In this document: in pieces, positions 9,693-20,951 of the stretch
Position numbering within the stretch: the stretch's first letter is position 1
Layout of the letters: the number at the start of each line of letters is the position of its first letter
From: Onchidella celtica
Lineage: Eukaryota > Mollusca > Gastropoda > Systellommatophora > Onchidiidae
Length of the DNA stretch: 64,000 nucleotides
Assembly: GCA_963931925.1 (NCBI GenBank)
Contig: OZ007580.1
Coordinates: forward strand, 3,147,390-3,211,389
Reading direction: 5' to 3'
Notes under the pieces: generated by a model
The model's input: the letters and a program-made list of their open reading frames with translations, nothing else
Databases searched by the model: none
What the model was told of the DNA's origin: nothing
Program-made: the position numbers and the translations under genes

Positions 9693-10956
9693 ATAATACA
9701 GCTGATACAATGTATATGAATACTCACATTCCACATGGTTGTTTGTTCTTTCGTCCATGTCCCTGTCGGAGACATTCCACAAGGCAGGTGGAAATGGAGC
9801 ACCAGGTCGAATCTAGAAAGTCTTCTAATGCAGGGTGCTGTCTTATAACTTGCCTTGTTGTTCTCTCCGCGACGAGGGCGTTGAAATTCATTTGCACCAG
9901 GGCAACCGGGAGGTATCCTATAGCCATGATCTTTCGGATCACAACTTTTAGAGCGTCGTCTTGTCGATATTGAATGGACAATCCCAGCTGCTGAACTCTC
10001 TTCCACATGGCTTGGTTAAAGTGGAAATAGCAACCATAGTTCCTGGTCCCAGGGAACTCTGTTTCCAGCGCTGTCTTCAGACCAAGCTCAAAATCAGAAA
10101 TCACCATCTGGGGACGCCAACGGTAGTGAGTCACTCTCCGGATAGCGGCTTTTACAGCTTGCAGCACCTGCATGTAGTGCCCGATCGTTCTCTGTTCCAT
10201 CAGCACCATAACAAATGGGATGACGAAACCTTGATACTTTCCAAGTATCATGAAGAACTGCCCATATGGTCTAGGGCAACTTTTGAATGTCTCATCCATA
10301 TAAACGGTCCTGCAATTTCGCAGCTGCGAAAGACTCTCATCTGTAGCAAATATAAGTATACCCCATCCATTGTCTGCATGAAGTAGAAACCGATTCTGCG
10401 CCTATGTTTCAACCCATGGTCCTTGAATGGTGACGTCATCAACTCTCCTTGGGATGGGTGGCATGGTTGATGACCTTGCACGCTGCATGGAAGAGCGTAC
10501 CGTGTTAAATGAAGGAATGGTCGGCTTATCTCCACCTCCTTGATTATGTCGACGAAGTCTAGCCACCTCACCATTATAGACCCTATTGGACGGTCGAGTG
10601 GGGTCATTAAGCGACTCTCTCACGAGGTCTTCCCTGACCCTGCTCTTGCATATCAACTCGGTCTCCTCAGGATGAGTATGATCTTGGAAATTTCTAACTT
10701 GAATTTCCGGGTTTTCAGCTTGGGAATCATAAATATTTGTCATGAGCCTTGCCCTACAGTCTTTTCGCCAACAGCGCCACTGAATGGAAGCACCTCTTGT
10801 TTGGTGCTTTTGGTACCTATACTGTCTAACAATCAAGACTTTTCCACCGCGGTTGCCTTTCATAAGATAAGCGTCCTCCATTTTTTTCAGTGATTTATCA
10901 ACAAGGGCGGGAAATTGCAAAGAGAGTTGCCAGGTGCAAGTAAGCCATAAGGCCAA
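9693..10956 (-). pseudogene. MULE transposase with FLYWCH zinc finger, decayed
   Basis: Read on the - strand, residues from about 25 give a FLYWCH-type finger (NRGGKVLIVRQYRYQ...WRCWRKDCRARL...HTHPEE). A MULE transposase core follows ([42 protein letters not shown]). One in-frame TAG at 10402–10404 (after QGPWVET) interrupts a frame that otherwise stays open to 9724. Near 9785 the frame shifts: [17 protein letters not shown], matching the family's WNV...RTNN motif, continues in another frame until the microsatellite cuts it off. The element is inactive. Terminal repeats were not found. Proteins of this type are common transposon-derived genes in invertebrates. Confidence 0.8.
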
Positions 10957-11471
10957 ACTATATTATATAGGTGCCAAGCCTCACAAGGAGACCATGTTCT
11001 TGAATCATTGTGGATTTTACTAATACTGCATGTCAAATTTTTAAAAAAGAAATGAAGATCAAATGCAAATTATCACTTTATGCATATATGCATCCATACT
11101 GCTTTTGATAGTTAAAAAAAGTACAATATTATACAAACTGGCAGGTCGAACAGATCAACAGATAAAATAATCAGTCAACATTACCAGGTAATGATCAACG
11201 GAGAAGCATTGTCTGTATGTTAACAAATGTAATTTTAAACAATTTTTTTCATTATTTGTGAAATGAAGCAAACAAGAATTAACAAAACAAACATTCAACC
11301 AAGGCCAGTTGTTTTTAAGAAAGTTGATTCGAGAATACAACTTTTAAAAAGGCAATCTGGCAACCTGTATATCGATAGGTATATCGATTACTGGTCCATC
11401 GTTTACAAGTTCACCGAAATTGGGTTCATCGATTACGGGTTCATCGATTACGAGTTTTTTTTTTTTTTTTT
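10957..11471. other. No gene seen; ATCGATTAC repeats at the 3' side
   Basis: AT-rich sequence. Several 15-bp units like TTCATCGATTACGGG occur at 11385–11455, followed by a T-run. Confidence 0.4.
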
Positions 11472-11605
11472 GAGGGAACATAGAGCTTATAATTTGAGGG
11501 AACATAGAGCTGAGGAAACATAGAGCTGACCCCGCATATACTATAGTGCAGTTGGGGAATCGTCTTATAGACGAACCAACTATAAAAGAAGAAGAAGAAG
11601 AAGAT
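11472..11605 (+). mobile_element. LINE 3'-end fragment with stem-loop and (GAA)n tail
   Basis: From 'GCATATACTATAGTGC' on, the sequence matches the 3' terminus of the CR1/L2-like family: a stem AGTTGG...CCAACT (11550–11581) with inner stem CGTCT/AGACG, then (GAA)n to 11604. Upstream it carries the 17-bp AGCTCTATG minisatellite in inverted orientation instead of the coding region. Confidence 0.7.
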
Positions 11606-12060
11606 CTGATCCACTGAATTAGAGATTTCTTTTTCCCGTATGGCTGCATTTAATACAGAAATTTAGTTTCATAAATAGTTTCAATAAATACTACTGAACA
11701 TGTATAGGCCTAATGGTGAAAATAATGGATGACAATTCAGAATAATGGACGAATGGAGGTGACTTACGATCGCAAAAGGAGGAGTGTGGACTGAGACTCA
11801 GAGAACCAGTGGCCTCCAGTTTAATCTTGTCAGTAATTCATCTTTCTACCCATCATTCGCTCACATCAAATGCTAAACTTAATAAAAGACAAACCACGAA
11901 GAAGAGACGAAATATTCAGTATGTGAGTAAGAATGACGTTCCCTTGTTGTTCCCCCCGCCCCCATACACGTAAACATTATATTTCTCTCTCATACCCCCC
12001 CTCCCGCCGCCCCAACCCCTCTACCCTCTTTCGTCCTCAGATGGCCAGGAAAGGATGAGA
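11606..12060. other. No gene seen
   Basis: Non-coding, with a C-rich segment at 11960–12020. Confidence 0.4.
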
Positions 12061-12078
12061 AAACGAGGAGGAGACGGC

Positions 12079-12143
12079 GGACGATGGTGCTGGTGTTGGT
12101 GACAGTGATGGTGCTGGTGTTGGTGACAGTGATGGTGCTGCTG
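12079..12143 (+). repeat. 30-bp tandem GATGGTGCTGGTGTTGGTGACAGT repeat
   Basis: Two full units and a partial one of a GGTGCTGGTGTTGGTGACAGTGAT-type sequence occur just upstream of the LINE fragment. Confidence 0.6.
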
Positions 12144-12194
12144 ATAACGGCTGTCAGTGTGGGCTTGGTGCTGCATTTTCTGTTGGACTCGGGT

Positions 12195-12510
12195 CAGTGG
12201 TGAACTGACACGGTTTTTGCACGAAGAAGTGACAGAAATTATACAAGATAGAAGACCAAAGTGGTTTGGACGTATTATACTTAGAATGCGAAACACCAGA
12301 TGTCCATTTAAGGTCATAAAATGAACACCAACTGGCAAGTGAAAACGGGGACGACCAAAAAGCACTTGGAGAAACACACTAGAAACAGATTTACTAGAAT
12401 TAGGCATACTCTGGCAGGAAGCAGAGAGGCTAGCAGAGAACAGCGGTGGTTGAAGAAAAAGGGCGACCCGATGTGCCAATGCACCGAAGGCACTAAATGA
12501 CTAAGTGACT
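12195..12510 (+). pseudogene. 3' end of a decayed LINE reverse-transcriptase ORF
   Basis: With stops and frame slips ignored, the + strand reads RRPKWFGRIILRMRN, then KRGRPKSTWRNTLETDLLELG, then WQEAERLAENSG. This is the C-terminal pattern shared by RTE/I-type LINE proteins (W.GH..RM, RGRP..TW). It differs from the two other LINE families in the window. Confidence 0.6.
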
Positions 12511-12545
12511 AATTGTATAATACCGAATCATCTATTGTGTCCCAT

Positions 12546-13777
12546 TGTCACGAGCAGAGTTAGGGTCTTGGGGATGTTACGACTGCACGAGAGGCAGCTA
12601 ACTCACACTCGGACACAACCACACAAGAAAAGTATTAAATAACTAGAGCGTATATATGTCAGGCCGGTCAGGCCATAGTTTACATAAATATTAATAACAA
12701 AACAAAAGACAATAGGGGTATATATCCAAACCAAAAAAAAAAATTCTAATTAATAACTTAACCAATGATATTCATGTAACTATGGAGGTACTGCAATCAA
12801 TAGCAAATAGGTATATTATACGAAACTAGATATCAATTTAAAGTGACAGTTGAGTCGCCACTGGCCAGTCGCCAGGCAAACTCTCCATAAATCATATGGG
12901 CTTAAATGTTAGGAGAGCCCAGTACGTTCAAAGCCTACAGAAGCACTCTTCGGCTTGTAGGTAATTTAAGCAGTTGCCAAAAGACTATATTTTATGCACA
13001 ATCACTATTCAATTCATCAACAATGTGCTATATTATTCTAATCATACTATGGCAATAGATCTATCATACAGGACACTCGTGGTCGAGTGCCAGCTGGGGT
13101 TTCCTTAGTCTTCCTATGAGGCTGTAGTTCTCTCTCTATCTCCGGTCTCTATTATGCTTCAACAAATAAGATATATTACCATTGCTCACGCCTACTGGTA
13201 GGCGCGAACATCAAAATAGCGCAGCGTGGGCTTTCAAAGGTCAGCCCACTCAGACCTTTCTTTCTAGAGCTCAGTCAGTCCGTTAGCAAGGACTTCTTGT
13301 CTTCAAAGCACACAGTTCAGGTACTGGTCAACCGGAGATACTTCACGACACGATGCTTCTGCTCGCCTGTATTCACTAAATCTGAACGTTACACGATGTC
13401 TTATACTATCTAACTACCCAGCGTGCTAGTCCGCTGGCCCAATTAGTTCAGCTATCTCATAGGTCGAAACCTCCCACCATTTTAATTGTAGTAATACGTC
13501 TGCACTATTCTACCAGCCAGTTAACGTGCAAAAACTTGTCTAGTCATACTTAACAATGTCAACTGTCCCCACCTTGTTTCACCCCTACTCCATTACTTAT
13601 TAATCACGAACATTAAAACCGACAAGCGTGAATCTAACCGTTTAACTTTACATTTATTTACTCACCAACTATAATTTGGCGAGGACCGTTCAAGGCCACC
13701 AGCCAATTTCTCATGGCCCTGGTAAACAACAACAACTCACTCTCTGCGTGAGTTTTAACAACATCCGAATCATGACA
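12546..13777 (-). mobile_element. Solo LTR of the 19.7-kb Gypsy family
   Basis: This is the reverse complement of the LTR at 19726–20951. It begins TGTCACGAGCAG and ends CCGAATCATGACA, so TG...CA ends are preserved. A perfect 5-bp target duplication CCCAT lies at 12541–12545 and 13778–13782. No internal sequence remains, as expected after LTR–LTR recombination. Confidence 0.95.
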
Positions 13778-13782
13778 CCCAT

Positions 13783-13928
13783 GGTATTGTGTTTCATTGT
13801 ATTGTGTTGTATCGTAGTGTGCTGTAGTGCACTGTATTATAATTAATATTGTATTATGCTATACTTCTCTGTAATGTGTTATGTTGCTTGGTGATAATAA
13901 GTAATGTATTCTAATTGATGTATTTCAG
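13783..13928. other. Intron end with acceptor for the mucin exon
   Basis: GTATTGTGTT-type short repeats lead into TTCTAATTGATGTATTTCAG, a good branch-point and acceptor context for the exon starting at 13929. Confidence 0.5.
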
Positions 13929-15668
13929 AGAGATTTGACCAACAGCCCACTACAACAAACAGCTCGTCTCGTCCTCGACTGAAAGACATGAAACTCTCCT
14001 TTCCTTCATCTTCAACACAAATTCCGTCATTATCATCGTCTTCAACAATTTCATCGTCACAATCATCATCATATACTCCATCGACACTTTCAACAGTGAC
14101 CGTGACGTCAGACACAATCCAGGCCACAGTGGACTCTCAGTCATCGGCTATTTTCTTTACACGCCAACCTTTAGCAAGTGACAACATCAACCCAGACACA
14201 ACCCGGTCTCAGATCACCATGACCACCAGCACAACATCCACGTCTCCGACGGTTACAGGGATGCAAAGTTCAACAACATCACCCTCAACAACAACCACGA
14301 CGGCACCATCTCGTCTTCCAACGCCATCCCAGACAACTTCAACCACAGCGGTGACTCGTAGATCTTCATCCCCATCGTCACAACCGACCCAGAACTCATC
14401 AACGGCAGATTCACTATCATCAACACCGCCATTTTTAATATCCACAACAACCATAGACGCATTGGAATCAACAACAACGCTTCCAGCCTCATTATCACCA
14501 AAAGTCTCAACTACAGGACAACAACCAACTACCACTACCACTCCACTTGCTACCTTCCCTTCTCCCACCACTACAAGCACGACCACAGCTTTGTTGAAGT
14601 TATTGACCAGCCCTACCGACACTGCTACTACATTCAGCACGAACACAGCTGACCGCACAACTGACGATGCCACAACATTCACACCAATTGCTGACACTAC
14701 GACATCCTCATCTTTAAAAACAACAACAACAACAACAACAACAGAGACAGTAAAAACATCAACAGCTACAGCAAATTTATCGACACCGTCGACATCAGTA
14801 CACACAACAACACATACAGCCACAACGCCAGCAGCCAGCACCACATCACATAAACCTACAACTACAAATGTTACTACACCAACATCGACAGCAACAACTT
14901 CTAAAGTCTTGCCTACCGTCCTGGGATCATTATCCCCAACCACTGCAGAAACATCCACGACAGCAACACCTACGACTCTGAAAACCACAATTGAAACAAA
15001 CAATATTTCTATTACCACCTCACCTACTACTGCTACCACCATTCCAGCTACAACGGCCGCTATCCCAACCACTACTAACACCACCAAAATGCCGACTGCA
15101 ATCACTTCTACCAGCACCACCCGTTCCACTACCACCACAATCCCAACTGCCACCTCCACAATTCCAACTACTACCACCACTATTCCAACAACTACGACAA
15201 CAGTCCCAACTATCACCACCTTTACCACTGCCACGACCACTACTACTAGTCCAACTACCTCAACCACCACGTCGACTGCTACCACCACAATTCCGACTAC
15301 GACTACCACCACTATTCCAAGAACTACGACAACAGTCCCAACCACTACCACCTCTACCACTGCCACGACCACCACACCAACTACTACCACCCCTACTATT
15401 CCAACTACCACAACCACCACGTCGACTACTACTACCACAATTCCGACTACTACCACCACAATTCCGACTACTACCACCACAATTCCTACTACTACCACCA
15501 CCACAATTCCAACTACCACTACCACGATCCCAAGCACTACTACTACCACTCCAACAACAACCACCACTACAACCACCACCACCACCACCCCAACAACAAC
15601 AACAACAACACAAAAAACGACGACAACAACACCATATGTTCCACCACCTCCGCTGGATCCATTTGCCT
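13929..15668 (+). CDS. Mucin-like Ser/Thr-rich exon of the Ig/chitin-binding gene
   Basis: This 1740-bp exon has acceptor TATTTCAG and donor CCT|GTAAGTAGG, entering and leaving in phase 1. It encodes about 580 residues. After RFDQQPTTTNSSSRP comes a Ser-rich stretch, then several hundred residues dominated by Thr with Pro, Ser, Ala and Ile (units such as TTTTIPTTTTT). Such sequence is a typical O-glycosylated mucin domain of a secreted or cell-surface protein. Repetition and codon bias toward ACN increase toward the 3' end, consistent with repeat expansion. It ends PPPLDPFA. I place it with the Ig and chitin-binding exons by strand, phase and the absence of other acceptors. The link must cross the frame conflict at the next exon. 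No signal-peptide exon was identified upstream. Confidence 0.7.
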
Positions 15669-15941
15669 GTAAGTAGGTCACCTTTTGTCCTGAAACTCTT
15701 ATGTGGGAGCACCTCATCACTGCCATCCATTTCGTTTTACCCCATTGAACTAATGGCTTGAAAAGCTTTCACTCTTAGAGCCCAGACAAAATAACTTCGG
15801 TTCCGTTTCGCGTTCGGCATGCATGGAAAATTCGATGAGCGAAGTAAACATAGTGGAATATGAGCACCCTTCTCATTTTCTAGTTAAAACAACATAGGCA
15901 CTGAGCATTGTGAGTTTGTGTATTAGAACAATCAGAACTCA
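15669..15941. other. Intron, no feature
   Basis: Starts at the GTAAGT donor of the mucin exon and runs to the hAT target-site duplication. Confidence 0.5.
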
Positions 15942-16159
15942 CATACTGACAGTGGCGGACCGGGTCTAAAAATATTGGTTGCCAGGAGACAAAGGGGGCC
16001 CACCCACCAATACAATTCTATCATTTAATTTTTAAAATGAATAAATTAAATTTTCAAAAAATGTGTAAGTGGAAACAAAAAGATATAATTAGAATTCAAA
16101 TAGTTTACTTGTAAGTTGTACTGTACATTATACACATTAATAGATAGTTCAAAAGTACA

Positions 16160-18000
16160 AAAGTATATTTCAAGCAGTCCACTATATTAAGATCAAGCAG
16201 TCTGCTATATTAAGAGCATTCGTTTGAGTTCACTAGAGGTTTGTGCGAATCTGTCAGTAATTGTTTCTGCATCCAATTCATCTAGCAATTCCGTTTCAAT
16301 GGATAGCAACATGTATGATTCCAAGTTCTCCACAGACAGCGAATTTCTTAACCGTGTCTGAACTTCAGCTTTGAAAATGTCCTCTCACATTGGGCTTGAA
16401 TAACTGATAGTGTTCAGAAGACTTTATAAAGTTCATAAAGGTTATCATATGCCTTGTCATGAAGTCTGTTCGATGCCAGAATTAAGTACACACGATGGGC
16501 AAGTGCTGCAAATTTTACATTTGTTGCACTTAGATTCTGTATTCTCACCATCATTAAGCAACAGCTTTAATGCATCAAAATTTGAAGCAAAAAAGCCAAT
16601 TCCAATTTTACTTGATCTTTGCTGATTTGTGGAAACAGCTTAATTAATAAAACCTTCCAATGCTTCATCGTCACGGCCCTTCTTAGCAATAGTTTTAAAA
16701 CTTTGCTGGGTCTGAACAGGATAAATCTTTATACAACTGTATATGTTGTGCAAAGCGTGATTCTGATGACTGGACAATGCGATCCATTATTAGGCTAAAC
16801 ACTTTTACCCTAAAATCAGCCAGAGAATCCGAGGAATTTCTTTCATCATCAGTAAGTTCATCTGCCATTCTTTTCATCTTTCTCTGCCTCTTAACTGGCA
16901 ATGCTGTTTCCAAAGGATCAATTCTCAATGTTGATTTGCATCCATATTCATCTGCGAAATCTGGTCATAACATTTATTTACAAATTCCAAAGCCTTGCTG
17001 TGAACGTTATCAAATGTACTTGTCTGTTCCTTCAGGTTTGTTGTAGCTGAATCTACCAAACTCCATGCAGTAAACATATCCAAACCACTTGTCTGTGTAG
17101 ATAACTTGACAACGGGACTGTAGTTTCAAATATATACAAGTTCATAAATGCTGTCAATATGGTTAGAAACTTTGAAAGACTTTGATGTAAAACATATGCT
17201 TTATGTTTTGTATTTGCATCAAACTTGTCTAAATCTTGTATGATCATTGATAAGCATGTCAAGAGATCTATAAAAGTACTAGCAGTACTAGCGCCCAAAT
17301 AATTATAGTTGCTGCTGCATTGGATTTGCCTGACCATCCAGTCTCGCCTATTGGTTTTAATCGTTTCATTTTTTCTTGCCATAGATGTTTTCCAACAACT
17401 TCTATCCATACAGCCATTCTCTTGTGTGATGCTTTACAAAAGTTGCTAAATTCTGAAGCAAATTGAATAAAGAAACTGCATGCACACAACATTTTGTTGT
17501 TTCAGTTATCACCAAATTCAAGACATGGGCATAGCACCATATATACTTACTTACTTACTTACTTGATACTTGAAGTTGTCGGTGGTTGAGACCTGTGGTC
17601 ACAGGTCAGTTCACCGGTCCAGTTGTGTTTCCCATTTTGCATCAACTAGGTCTAATTGTAGCATTCCGGGTTGTATAGTGCTGGGTGATTTGCCCAATGG
17701 GCATCAAGGGCCTTCTTGAAGGCATTCGCACTAGGTGCATCCACATTGGCTGATCAGCCACATTAGCAATTTTGCTTTGTAAACCATTATACCGGCCATG
17801 GTAGCTTGCAGCGCCATCTGTGCTATCAGACAGACATTTTTGGGGGTCAGTTTTAAACTACTGTCATGTTGCAATCAATCGATCAAAAAGTCCTTGTCCT
17901 GTACCATCAATACTTGGCACAGTTGAAAGTAGTCGCTAACACTCACAGGTAACGCCTTTAAGCACATACCGTATAACAATGCTAAACTGATCGATGGACG
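16160..18000 (-). pseudogene. hAT transposase (ZMYM1/DUF4371-like), degenerate
   Basis: On the - strand several family motifs are readable in order, in different frames. These are SDSTDGAASYHGRYNGLQ near 17825, CYAHVLNLVI near 17520, SHKRMAVWIEVVG...LKPIGETGWSG near 17350–17430, and the C-terminal dimerisation pattern VQTRLRNSLSVENLESYMLLSIE near 16300. Stops and frame shifts break it throughout, so it is inactive. The order and spacing fit the DUF4371/hAT family often annotated as zinc finger MYM-type protein 1-like. Confidence 0.8.
17545..17750 (-). mobile_element. LINE 3' end nested in the hAT, with (AAGT)n tail
   Basis: The - strand reads DAPSANAFKKALDAHWANHP, then PECYN and a stop. A ~130-bp untranslated part follows, ending in (AAGT)n (seen as CTTA repeats at 17545–17565). 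This is a 5'-truncated LINE tail inserted between the two conserved hAT motifs. A target duplication could not be assigned. Confidence 0.65.
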
Positions 18001-18239
18001 GAATATCTTGGGTTGAATCGACTTATATATATTTTTTATAATTTATGTTTTAAATATATTGTCTAATGTCTAAGGGGGTCCACTTCCTCGGGGGCCCACT
18101 TGCCATTGGGCAAGCTGACAACCTGGCCAGTCCGCCACTGCATACTGAAACCAAGGCAACATTATCATTACTACTCCAATACAACATTAGCAGGTGTATC
18201 TTTACCAAATATCACGCACGATTATGATCTAAACTGTAA

Positions 18240-18500
18240 CATCGCTGAGATCCCCACACTATCATTATCACCATCATCTTATTATCATCGCAATTACCCT
18301 CAACAACATTGTCATCATCATCAACATCATCACCACCACCATTTCATTATCATCACAACTTCCTCATCAAGATTGTCACATCATCATCATCATCAGCATT
18401 GCCACCATCATCATCACCACCACCATTTCATTACCATCACCAACTTCCTCACCAACAGCGTCATCATCATCAATATCCCCATCATTACCACACACTGGCT
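18240..18500 (+). repeat. (CAT)/(CAC) trinucleotide-rich region
   Basis: CATCATCAC-type imperfect trinucleotide repeats, followed by a C-run (18486–18520). The His-rich open frames are repeat artefacts. Confidence 0.85.
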
Positions 18501-18595
18501 ATCCCCCCCCCCCCCCTCGGCCCCTTCCCCCTTCCACCATTCGCCATTTCATGCTTCCCCGCTTCTCCCCCCACCCCTCCTCTTCCCCAAACTAG

Positions 18596-18849
18596 CATTT
18601 TACGGAGGAGGAAGTCCAGACGGTATGGGCGGCCTGTCCTTCGGCGGTGGAATGGACATGGGCCTGGGCGGAGCCGATATGGGCGGTCAGGGCATCCGGG
18701 CGGCGGACAGATGGGATCTGAGCTTGACCTTTTACTACATGGCCTCCCACCCCCGGAGAAGCTGCCCCCGCCCATAGCAACCAAAGTGGCCGTCACCCCT
18801 ATGCCTCTCACCACACCAGGCCCGCCCCCAACACCGAAACCTCCTGAGA
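18596..18849 (+). CDS. Gly/Pro-rich exon of the Ig/chitin-binding gene, frame conflict
   Basis: The acceptor CTTCCCCAAACTAG and donor GAGA|GTAAGTGC are both good. Entering in phase 1 from the mucin exon gives FYGGGSPDGMGGLSFGGG and more Gly/Met/Asp-rich sequence, but this frame stops at 18775–18777. The frame that reaches the donor in phase 1, matching all later exons, reads GGGQMGSELDLLLHGLPPPE, then KLPPPIATKVAVTPMPLTTP, then a Pro-rich end. Both halves look like genuine low-complexity extracellular sequence. Either one base is lost or gained in the G-rich stretch (assembly or allele), or a splice site was missed. An acceptor at 18690 would fix the frame but lacks a pyrimidine tract. Confidence 0.5.
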
Positions 18850-19725
18850 GTAAGTGCTAAGTGTCCCTCAGTGTGTGAACCTATGTAAGTGGGTGCCTTT
18901 GTATGTCAATATTGGGCAAAAAGAAAAAGTTGTATGTAGCAAAGCCTCGCATAAGAAATAATACCCAAACGATACATGAAACGCAAATTAAAAGAGAAGA
19001 CAGAAAATGGCCGATATTTTGGCAACCGCCTTCCTCTGTACCTTTGTATTTGTATGTATGTGTGCATGCGTCTTTGTGTGTGTATGTGTGTGGGTGTGAG
19101 CCATGCTGACAGTTTCATTAAAATGGACTCGTGCCATTTCGTCCCTTTAGAATGAAAAGGTCCTATCTCCACTTTTTGGCTGAACTAAGTTACACACTAC
19201 ACACTACTTCTACAGGCCTTCTCCATTGTGTGTCAAAGCATCAAGCAGATTCGATGTGCATTTTGCAAGTTTTATTAAAAAGAAAAAAAGTCTTAACTCT
19301 AGCAGCTATGAGTACATGAAACTTCAATCATCAGTTTCTCAAAAGTTGCTGGAAAGGAGAACCTTGTCATTCTAAGGGAACCAGTTGTCTGTATAACTTA
19401 TTGGCATATTCAAAAAGTGCAGATTTAGCACAGACTCCTTATCTCACTTGTGCTTTCGTTCCCTTAGTTAAAACATAATACGTTTCAGAATGCTGGATCA
19501 GTCTCATGTCTCGGTTTTCAAGGAGCACAACAGATATAGGCGGGGTATCCGAAGAGTAAGGTACCAACATTTGCTGAAACACCATTAGTAAACGTATGTG
19601 CCTTACATTTTGGTCACCCTCCGTATAAATAAAATATATAATGCTCATTGACTACTTTGTAATGCCAAAAAAACAGCACTTTATTTATTATTATTGTTGT
19701 TCCCAAATGGTCTGCGCATGGCGAC
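18850..19725. other. Intron, dispersed-repeat copy at 18.9 kb
   Basis: Positions 18907–19015 carry a copy of the ~100-bp dispersed repeat (GGGCAAAAAGAAAAAGTTGT...). A TG-rich stretch follows at 19040–19100. No exon seen. Confidence 0.45.
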
Positions 19726-20951
19726 TGTCATGATTCGGATATTGTTAAAACTCACGCAGAGAGTGAGTTGTTGTTGTTTACCAGGGCCATGAGAAATTGG
19801 CTGGTGGCCTTGAACGGTCCTCGCCAAATTATAGTTGGTGAGTAAATAAATGTAAAGTTAAACTGTTAGATTCACGCTTGTGGGTTTTAATGTTCGTGAT
19901 TAATAAGTAATGGAGTAGGGGTGAAACAAGGTGGGGACAGTTGACATTGTTAAGTATGACTAGACAAGTTTTTGCACGTTAACTGGCTGGTAGAATAGTG
20001 CAGACGTCTTACTACAGTTAAAATGGTGGGAGGTTTCGACCTATGAGATAGCTGAACTAATTGGGCCAGCGGACTAGCACGCTGGGTAGTTAGATAGTAT
20101 ATAACATCGTGTAACGTTCAGATTTAGTGAATACAGACGAGAGAAGCATCGTTTCGTGAAGTATCTCCGGTTGGCCAGTACCTGAACTGTGTGGTCTGAA
20201 GACTAAGAAGTCCTTGCTAACGGACTGACTGAGCTCTAGAAAGAAAGGTCTGAGTGGGCTGACCTTTGAAAGCCCACGCTGCGCTATTTTGATGTTCGCG
20301 CCTCTCAGTAGGCGTGAGCAATGGTAATATATCTTAATTATTCAAGTATAATAGAGATCGGAGATAGAGAGAGAACTACAGCCTCATAGGAAGACTAAGG
20401 AAACCCCAGCTGGCACTCGACCACGAGTGTCCTGTATGATAGCTCTATTGCCATAGTATGATTGGAATAATATAGCACATTGTTGATGAATTGAATAGTG
20501 ATTGTGCATAAAATATAGTCTTTTGGCAACTGCTTAAATTACCTACAAGCCGAAGAGTGCTTCTGTAGGCTTTGAACGTACTGGGCTCTCCTAACATTTA
20601 AGCCCATATGATTTATGGAGAGTTTGCCTGGCGACTGGCCAGTGGCGACTCAACTGTCACTTTAAATTGATATCCAGTTTCGTATAATATACCTATTTAC
20701 TATTGATTGCAGTACCTCCATAGTTACATGAATATCATTGGTTAAGTTATTAATTAGAGTTTTTGGTTTGAATATATACCTCTATTGTCTTTTGTTTTGT
20801 TATTAATATTTATGTAAACTATGGCCTGACCGGCCTGACATATATACGCTCTAGTTATTTAGTACTTTTCTTGTGTGGTTGTGTCCGAGTGTGAGTTAGC
20901 TGCCTCTCGTGCAGTCGTAACATCCCCAAGACCCTAACTCTGCTCGTGACA
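19726..20951 (+). repeat. 5' LTR
   Basis: TG...CA ended, 1226 bp. A TATATAA box lies near 20098 (AGTATATAACATCGTG), a plausible promoter. The internal region follows at TCTGGAGGGGACC (20952 on), where a primer-binding site is expected. I could not assign the tRNA. Confidence 0.9.

Larger units (their letters stand above)
15950..18140 (-). mobile_element. hAT DNA transposon relic with intact termini
   Basis: Terminal inverted repeats CAGTGGCGGACC (15950) and CAGTGGCGGACTGG (complement of 18127–18140) are flanked by a perfect 8-bp duplication CATACTGA (15942–15949 and 18141–18148). This is the hAT hallmark. It lies in the intron after the mucin exon. The transposase inside is broken, and another retroelement end is nested at 17545–17750. 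Confidence 0.95.

Noticed and set aside
9408-10006. Ser/Cys/Leu/Val and Arg/Glu open frames
   Set aside because: They translate the (AG)n/(ACAG)n microsatellite, except for the short MULE-derived end, which is described with that pseudogene.
14209-15726. Long Val/Gly-rich open frame on the - strand (505 codons)
   Set aside because: It is the antisense of the Thr-repeat exon. Repetition of ACN codons leaves the complement open, and there is no independent coding signal.
14991-15761. Pro/Leu/Gln-rich + strand frame over the mucin exon
   Set aside because: It is a shifted frame of the same repeats, and it does not agree with the acceptor and donor phases.
18100-18500. His-rich ORFs before the Gly/Pro exon
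   Set aside because: They come from CAT/CAC trinucleotide repeats, which look intronic upstream of the acceptor at 18595.
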